A stretch of 64,000 bases of DNA, taken from contig QHXX01000022.1 in NCBI GenBank assembly GCA_003223135.1, positions 1 to 64,000 on the forward strand, given 5' to 3'. Positions within the stretch are counted from its first letter, which is position 1. Each line of letters begins with the position of its first letter. The notes below the pieces were generated by a model, which saw only the letters and a list, made by a program, of their open reading frames with translations, searched no databases and had not been told where the DNA came from. The stretch is from Acidobacteriota bacterium (GTDB lineage: Bacteria; Acidobacteriota; Polarisedimenticolia; Gp22-AA2). The position numbers were made by a program, and so were the translations under genes. Positions 58,077 to 64,000 of the stretch are shown here, piece by piece.

Positions 58077-59231
58077 ATGCGCGTGGGGGTGATCTTCGGC
58101 GGCCGCTCGGTCGAGCACGAAGTTTCGCTGGTTTCGGCTCGGGCCATCATGCAGGCGCTCGATAAGGAGCGTTACGAGGTCGTTCCGATAGGCATCACCC
58201 GGCAAGGCCGCTGGGTCCTGGGCGACACGCACTGCGCCCTGCCTCCCGATCCGTCCGTGCGCGGCCTCGTGCGCCTGCAGAATGGCGGACGAGGAGCCGG
58301 GCCCGCTTCGCTCGACCGGGCGGGCCTGAAGATCGCGCTTGCGGGCGGGCGGCGGGCGCGCCGACCGTCGCCCCTGGGACGGCTCGACGTGATCTTCCCG
58401 GTCGTGCACGGCATGGGTGGCGAGGAGGGCACGCTGCAGGGTCTCCTGGAACTGGCCGACATCCCGTACGTCGGTGCGGGTGTCCTGGGCTCGGCGCTCG
58501 GCATGGACAAGGCGATGATGAAAGTCGTCTTCCGCGACGCCGGTCTGCCAATCGTCGACCACAGGGTCATCCGGCGGCGCGATCTCGAGAGCGGACGCGA
58601 CCGATTCGTGCAGGCGGTCGAGAAAGGCCTCGGCTATCCCTGTTTCGTGAAGCCGGCGAACGGCGGCAGCAGCGTCGGCGTCAGCAAGGCGAAAGGCCGC
58701 CGTCAGATGCTGGAAGCGCTCGACCTGGCAGCGCGCTACGACCGCAAGATCATCGTGGAACGCGCCATCGACGCGCGCGAGATCGAGTGCAGCGTGCTGG
58801 GGAACGACGACCCGGTGGCGTCCGTTCTCGGGGAGATCATCCCGGCGAACGAGTTCTACGACTACCGAGCCAAATACATCGACGAAAACTCGCGACTGTT
58901 GATCCCGGCCCCCCTGACCGAGGAGCAGGCGAGCCGTATCCGCGACCTGGCGGCCAGGGCGTTTAGAGCGCTCGATCTGTGCGGCATGGCGCGCGCCGAC
59001 TTCTTCCTCGACCGGACCACCGAGGCCATCTTCATCAACGAGGTGAACACCATCCCCGGCTTCACGCCGATCAGCATGTACCCCAAACTCTGGGAGGCGA
59101 GCGGTCTGCCGTTCCCGGCGCTCGTCGATCGACTGATCCACCTGGCGGTCGAGCGGCACGCCGAGAAGAAGAGCCTGATCACCACGTACCGGCCGGCCAA
59201 GAACGGTCGCCGCGCCTTGACAAAGGACTGA
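58077..59231 (+). CDS. ddl: D-alanine--D-alanine ligase
   Basis: VIFGGRSVEHEVSLVSARAI, HGMGGEEGTLQGLLEL, FINEVNTIPGFTPISMYPKLWEASGL. Confidence 0.95.
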   Translation: MRVGVIFGGRSVEHEVSLVSARAIMQALDKERYEVVPIGITRQGRWVLGDTHCALPPDPSVRGLVRLQNGGRGAGPASLDRAGLKIALAGGRRARRPSPLGRLDVIFPVVHGMGGEEGTLQGLLELADIPYVGAGVLGSALGMDKAMMKVVFRDAGLPIVDHRVIRRRDLESGRDRFVQAVEKGLGYPCFVKPANGGSSVGVSKAKGRRQMLEALDLAARYDRKIIVERAIDAREIECSVLGNDDPVASVLGEIIPANEFYDYRAKYIDENSRLLIPAPLTEEQASRIRDLAARAFRALDLCGMARADFFLDRTTEAIFINEVNTIPGFTPISMYPKLWEASGLPFPALVDRLIHLAVERHAEKKSLITTYRPAKNGRRALTKD

Positions 59232-59292
59232 CGGCGTTCTATTTTTTGTAGTGCCCCGGGGAGGCTGCCGGCCCCGCGGCACCTTGTCAACC

Positions 59293-59883
59293 ATGCTCGA
59301 CACCAACGTGCTCGTTCTCAATCGCCTGTTCCAGGCCATCCAGGTCACCACGGTCCGCAAGGCATTCTGCCTGCTCTACAAGGGACACGTGCGCGCCGTG
59401 GCCTCCGACTACACGACCTACGATTGGGAGGATTGGGTCGACGTTCCGGCGCAGCCCAACGAAGACTCCATCGTCACGCCGACGCTGCGCATCCGCATCC
59501 CGCGCGTGGTCCTGCTCGTGGACTTCGACCGGCTGCCGCGTCACGAGGTGCGTTTCACGCGGAAGAACATCTTCTACCGGGATCGCAACCGCTGCCAGTA
59601 TTGCGGCGGGAAATACCAGACGCGCGACCTGAACCTCGATCACGTCGTGCCGCTCTCCCGCGGTGGCAAGTCCACGTGGGAGAACGTGGTCTGCTGCTGC
59701 ATCGCGTGCAATTCGAGGAAGGGCGGTCTGCTCCCGGAGGAGGCCGGCATGCACCTCATCCGGACGGCGGTGAAGCCGCGCTGGCACCCCCTGGTCAAGA
59801 TTTCTTTCACCACCGGGCAATACGAGGCCTGGAAGAACTTCCTCGACATCGCCTACTGGAACACGGAGCTGCGCGAGACGTAG
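59293..59883 (+). CDS. HNH endonuclease family protein
   Basis: RDRNRCQYCGGKYQTRDLNLDHVVPLSRGGKSTWENVVCCCIACNSRKG. Confidence 0.92.
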   Translation: MLDTNVLVLNRLFQAIQVTTVRKAFCLLYKGHVRAVASDYTTYDWEDWVDVPAQPNEDSIVTPTLRIRIPRVVLLVDFDRLPRHEVRFTRKNIFYRDRNRCQYCGGKYQTRDLNLDHVVPLSRGGKSTWENVVCCCIACNSRKGGLLPEEAGMHLIRTAVKPRWHPLVKISFTTGQYEAWKNFLDIAYWNTELRET

Positions 59884-59958
59884 TCCCTCGCGCGTTTCAC
59901 TCCCATCCCGCCGGGCCGTTTCCTTGCAATGCCCAGGACCGTGTGTTAAGTTCCGGAC

Positions 59959-60669
59959 ATGTCCTACTACCGCACGCAATACAGTCCTCAGATCGGTCTT
60001 GGCGGCCGGATCACGCCCGGAGTCAAGGCGCTCCTGATCGTGAACGTGAGCGTCTTCGCGCTTCAGGTATTGGCGCAGCAGATCGCCGGGAGCGGGGATG
60101 TCGAGTTGATCTTCGGTCTGCTGCCGAACCTGGTCATCCACAAGCTCCAGTTGTGGCGGCTCGTCACTTACATGTTTTTGCACTCCACGAGTTGGCTGAG
60201 CCACCTGCTCCTGAACATGCTGATGCTCTGGATGTTCGGCACCGAGGTCGAGCGAGTTTGGGGCACGCGCGAATTTGTGAAGTATTACTTCGTGTGCGGC
60301 ATCGGTGCGGCCATCACCACCTGCTTCGTGTTCAAGGACAGCAACACCATCGGTGCCTCGGGCGCCATCTTCGGGGTGATGCTCGCCTACGGCCTGATGT
60401 ATCCCAACCGTCAGATCTTCTTCTGGTTCATCTTCCCGATGCGGGCCATCAGCTTCGTCATCCTGTGCACGGGGATCGAGCTCTTCTCGCTGCTGAGCCT
60501 GCAGGACGGTGTGGCCCACTTCGCCCACCTGGGGGGGATGCTATTCGGCTACCTCTACCTGAAGCGCGTCTGGCGCGTGCGACAATTCTGGAGCGAACTC
60601 CGCTGGCGGCTGCGGCGGCGCCGCTTCCGCGTCATGCGCTCAGGGGACGACCAGTATCCCTTCCATTGA
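59959..60669 (+). CDS. Rhomboid-family intramembrane serine protease
   Basis: IGASGAIFGVMLAYG and VAHFAHLGGMLFGYLYL. Confidence 0.92.
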   Translation: MSYYRTQYSPQIGLGGRITPGVKALLIVNVSVFALQVLAQQIAGSGDVELIFGLLPNLVIHKLQLWRLVTYMFLHSTSWLSHLLLNMLMLWMFGTEVERVWGTREFVKYYFVCGIGAAITTCFVFKDSNTIGASGAIFGVMLAYGLMYPNRQIFFWFIFPMRAISFVILCTGIELFSLLSLQDGVAHFAHLGGMLFGYLYLKRVWRVRQFWSELRWRLRRRRFRVMRSGDDQYPFH

Positions 60670-60722
60670 TCCGGGGCGGGCGCGCGCCCGGGGACCATCT
60701 TCCTGCTCGGAGTCCTGCGGGA

Positions 60723-61622
60723 TCAGTTGCAGACGAGAGGCACGTAGGATGCGGCCGTATCCGCGCCGAACCGATACGTGATCTGCGGAGGCATGTCGAC
60801 GCGCTGCAGCAGCTGGATGAGGCCGTTGGCGAAGCGGAACACGAGCACGCTCTCCAGATCGCGCGCCGGGACGACCAGGATCAGGTGCCGGCAGTCGCCA
60901 CTCGATCCGACGGCCCAGACGGCAGCCTTGATGCCGGAGACGACGGGAACGTCGGTCCCGCCCTCGATGGTCATCCCGCCGGCCAGGAGCTGCCTTCCAT
61001 GCTGGCCCGTGACGGGCGCGTCCACGCCGCCGCGCAACGCCACGTTGCCGGGCGGACGCGGCGACTCGATGTCGCGGCGCGTGCCCCCCACGTTCAGGAA
61101 GCGCGGCGCCGCGAACAACCGTCCGGTGACCAGCTCGAGTGGCGCGTACAGGTATTTGTCGGTCCGCGCGGCATAAAAAAGGTAGGAACCGGTCATGTCG
61201 GTCCCGATGCGCGGCAGGTCGTCGTCGCCGACGCCAAAGGTCAGGTAATGAAAATTGGTCCAGTTGCCGCCCGCGAAGCGCGCGTAAGCGATCTTTCTAT
61301 AAAGTCCGTCCGATCGGCTCCAGACCAGGACGGCCGATCCGGTCGCATCCAGCGCGAGGAAAGGCGCGGAGTCGCGTGTGGCATCCATCGTGGGCGGGAC
61401 GACGCCCGTGCGGGCGCCGTAGGCGTCCGTGAAAGTGTAGTTGATCCTCCACGACTCCTCACCGGAGAGGGTGGGACGGAGCTGCTCCGAGACCTCGAGC
61501 GAAGACCCGTCGGGCAGACTGAGGCAGCGTGGGGAAGCCAGCGCAGGCAGGCCTGAGGCGGCGAGCCAAACGAGGGCCGTCACGGCCATCCCCGTCGCAG
61601 TCCTTCTGCCCACGTCTCGCAC
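60723..61622 (-). CDS. Secreted hypothetical protein
   Basis: Signal peptide MAVTALVWLAASGLPALASPRC; continuous ORF to VCN*; downstream of the TPR gene. Confidence 0.7.
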   Translation of the reverse strand: MRDVGRRTATGMAVTALVWLAASGLPALASPRCLSLPDGSSLEVSEQLRPTLSGEESWRINYTFTDAYGARTGVVPPTMDATRDSAPFLALDATGSAVLVWSRSDGLYRKIAYARFAGGNWTNFHYLTFGVGDDDLPRIGTDMTGSYLFYAARTDKYLYAPLELVTGRLFAAPRFLNVGGTRRDIESPRPPGNVALRGGVDAPVTGQHGRQLLAGGMTIEGGTDVPVVSGIKAAVWAVGSSGDCRHLILVVPARDLESVLVFRFANGLIQLLQRVDMPPQITYRFGADTAASYVPLVCN

Positions 61623-61630
61623 GCGCCCTC

Positions 61631-62542
61631 CTAGAAGGGGTTCTTCAGGTTGATGATATTGCTCACGTCGAAGGTCCGGAGGAACTGCTTCAGCACCGGC
61701 AGGTGGGGATAGAGCTCCTGCAGCCTGTCGAAGTAGAAGTCGCTTCGCTCCTCGTTCTCCATCAATAGGTTGACTTCGCCGAGCAAGTAGTAGCAGTTCT
61801 TCAGGATGTCCTTGTAGTCCTTCTCCGTGGCGATCGCCAGCGCCTTCTCGCCATGCTCCTCCGCACGCTTCAGCTCCTTGAGTTGCATGTAGGCGAAACA
61901 CAGGTCCTGGTAGCACTCCACCAGGCAGCGCGTATTGCCGTTGGCGAGGGAGATCTGGAGCGCCTCGAGGATGATGGCGATTCCCTGGCGGTAGCGCTTC
62001 TTGAGCAGACTGCAGTACCCGAGGTTCTCCTTGATGTAGTCCACCGGGTACGAGGTCCCGAGGCCGCCTCGCTGGCTGAGAGTCAGGGCGAAGCGATACT
62101 CCGCCATGGCGTCGTCCAGGTAACTCATGTTCATGTAAATGTTGGCGATCAGATTGTGGCAGGTTGCCTTCCACGTATAGTTGTCTATGGTGTCGCTGGC
62201 CCTGAGCGCGCGCTTGGCGTACAGCAGAGCTTTCTGCAGGCGCCCCTGCCGGCGCAGGGCGCTGGCCAGGTTGGAGGAGGCAATGAAGATGATGTTGGGG
62301 TCGGGGCTCTTGAGCAGGATCTCGCGCAGGCCCTTCTCGGCCTCCTGGATCTGGCCCTGGGAGAGCCGGGCGGTCGAGAGGTTGCACACCGCCCTGTGGA
62401 TCAGGTGCGGGTCGTTCAACTCGCGGGCGATCTGAAGAGCGGCCTCGAACTGTTCCGCTGCCAGCCGAAACTCTCCGCGACGCACCTGCAGCGTCCCTTC
62501 GGCCGTCAACTCCGAGTAGCGCGCCACGACATCCGGGGGCAT
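61631..62542 (-). CDS. TPR-repeat protein
   Basis: Helical repeats (AAEQFEAALQIARELND, KALLYAKRALRAS, MAEYRFALTLSQRGG). Confidence 0.85.
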   Translation of the reverse strand: MPPDVVARYSELTAEGTLQVRRGEFRLAAEQFEAALQIARELNDPHLIHRAVCNLSTARLSQGQIQEAEKGLREILLKSPDPNIIFIASSNLASALRRQGRLQKALLYAKRALRASDTIDNYTWKATCHNLIANIYMNMSYLDDAMAEYRFALTLSQRGGLGTSYPVDYIKENLGYCSLLKKRYRQGIAIILEALQISLANGNTRCLVECYQDLCFAYMQLKELKRAEEHGEKALAIATEKDYKDILKNCYYLLGEVNLLMENEERSDFYFDRLQELYPHLPVLKQFLRTFDVSNIINLKNPF

Positions 62543-62552
62543 GGAAGGCTCC

Positions 62553-62930
62553 TCAGTTGTCTTTCTTGACTCTGTCGTCCCTTACTTTTTCTTCGGATTG
62601 GAGCTTGAACTGGATGAAGTCCTGGACTTCGTCCTGGGCCCGCGGCGAGAGCCTCTGGTACTGGCGCAGGAATTCGTACTCGCGGTCGCGCGTGGCGCCC
62701 GAAGCCTCCTCATTGAAGAAGTCGGCGATGTTCATCTCGAAGATCGAAAGGATCTTGAAGAGAGTCTCCAGGCTGACCTTGTATTCTCCGTTCTCCATCC
62801 GGCACAGATCGGATTGCTGGATCCCGATGCGGTGCGCCAGGTCCGCCTGGGTGAGTGCCCGATCCTTGCGGAGCGACCGGATCCTGGACCCCACCAGCAA
62901 AGACTGTCTCTTAAATTTTGACGTCATCAT
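62553..62930 (-). CDS. XRE-family HTH regulator
   Basis: IRSLRKDRALTQADLAHRIGIQQSDLCRMENGEYKVSLETLFKIL. Confidence 0.92.
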   Translation of the reverse strand: MMTSKFKRQSLLVGSRIRSLRKDRALTQADLAHRIGIQQSDLCRMENGEYKVSLETLFKILSIFEMNIADFFNEEASGATRDREYEFLRQYQRLSPRAQDEVQDFIQFKLQSEEKVRDDRVKKDN

Positions 62931-63008
62931 GCGGTATATCCGGGATGGTTCCCCTGAACTGCCTGAAAAACAAGACACTTGAGTCCGATGTCGGTAAACC
63001 AAAAAGTT

Positions 63009-63038
63009 CTTGACACGCTTGTTGCGCCAACATATACT
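63009..63038 (+). promoter_or_regulatory. Sigma-70-like promoter upstream of the sigma factor gene
   Basis: TTGACA - 18 bp - TATACT. Confidence 0.7.
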
Positions 63039-63319
63039 TGCGTCGTCAGCTCACACAGCCACAACCATTCGCCGCGTCAATATCTTGATGAAACCGTCGA
63101 GACAAAGCGCGCAGCCGGTTCGCATTCAACCTTCCCAAACGCCTGTCGACCAGGAAACCAAAATGTCTCTAGACGCTTTCGTCGCCGAAGGGGGTCTGCG
63201 TCTGGGCGCCTGAGCCCAAAAAAGTTGACCTAAATGTATGGTGTTACGAAAACGAAGTCAAGGGAAAAAGAGGTCACCCTGCGCTGCCAGGCAGGGGATC
63301 ATGGAGAAGGGCGAGCCTG

Positions 63320-64000
63320 ATGGCAAATCGTTCTTTTGAAAGAAGTTCCTGCGTTTCGAAATACCTTCAGGAGATCAGCGAGTACCCCCTCCTCACGAAG
63401 GAAGAAGAACATGAGATCGCCGTGCGCATGGGAGAGGTCGCCGGCAAGGATGGGTCGTACCACGATCTCGTCAAATCCAACCTGAGCTTCGTCGTCAAGA
63501 TCGCCAGCGAATATAAGAACATGGGTCTTCCCTTCGAGGACCTGTTGAACGAGGGGAACATAGGGCTTATCGAAGCCGCCCACCACTTCGATCCTGCGCG
63601 GGGAACGAAGTTCATCACCTACGCCATCTGGTGGATCCGCAAATCCATTCTGAAGGCCCTGTCGCAGCACGCCGCCATGGTCCGCATCCCCAACTACCAG
63701 CTCAAGAAAGTCCGCAACGTGCGCAACACCGAGCGCATGCTGGCAAAAGAGCTGGGCCGGGAGGCGGACCGGGAGGAGATTTCGAAGGAGCTGCGGGTCA
63801 CTATCGCCAAGATCGACGAGATCCTGCAGATGAAGATGCGGGAGCTGTCCCTGGACGAGAAGGTCGGCAAGGACAAGGACACGCCGATCTCGGATTACCT
63901 CGTGGATGGGCGGTCGATCAATCCCGAGGACGAGTTGATCAAGAACGAGAGCCAGGGCGTCATCCGTATGGCGCTCCGCAGCCTGAGCGATCAGGAACAG
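63320..64000 (+). CDS. RNA polymerase sigma-70 family factor (RpoD/RpoS-like, partial at window end)
   Basis: Own translation: KYLQEISEYPLLTKEEEHEIAVRM, LPFEDLLNEGNIGLIEAAHHFDPARGTKFITYAIWWIRKSI; open at position 64000, absent from the ORF track. Confidence 0.95.
   Translation, partial: MANRSFERSSCVSKYLQEISEYPLLTKEEEHEIAVRMGEVAGKDGSYHDLVKSNLSFVVKIASEYKNMGLPFEDLLNEGNIGLIEAAHHFDPARGTKFITYAIWWIRKSILKALSQHAAMVRIPNYQLKKVRNVRNTERMLAKELGREADREEISKELRVTIAKIDEILQMKMRELSLDEKVGKDKDTPISDYLVDGRSINPEDELIKNESQGVIRMALRSLSDQEQ

Noticed and set aside
1-64000. CRISPR arrays, tRNA/rRNA genes, transposases, prophage or toxin-antitoxin modules
   Set aside because: None were recognisable by eye; a proper tRNAscan/CRISPR/HMM search was not possible

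Overview
This is a GC-rich bacterial chromosomal window with dense, mostly housekeeping and accessory genes on both strands. I saw no rRNA, tRNA, CRISPR array, phage or transposase. The gene content would fit an Acidobacteriota-like or deltaproteobacterial-like soil lineage, but that placement is a guess. The strongest candidate system is a minus-strand corrinoid-uptake locus (about 11.9-18.6 kb). It has a cobalamin riboswitch followed by an intrinsic terminator, then a secreted Ca-repeat surface protein, a BtuB-like TonB receptor, a YncE/BtuG-like beta-propeller, another possible exported protein and a BtuF-like binding protein. Other points of interest are: a TPR-pseudokinase-kinase fusion; an EF-P with an EfpL/YeiP-type loop; a split type II FAS/PKS locus with KS-alpha, a low-molecular-weight phosphatase, a Cys-less KS-beta, ACP, GT2 and a B12 radical SAM; a 258-bp duplication of the 3' end of a subtilase gene; and a sigma-70 factor gene with a long leader, divergent from an XRE/TPR operon. 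At least four places show a coding region that jumps frame with apparent loss of sequence (about 13.67, 15.05, 33.95 and 43.55 kb). These are either real deletions or assembly collapses and should be checked with reads. All family assignments come from reading motifs in the translations; no database search was run.
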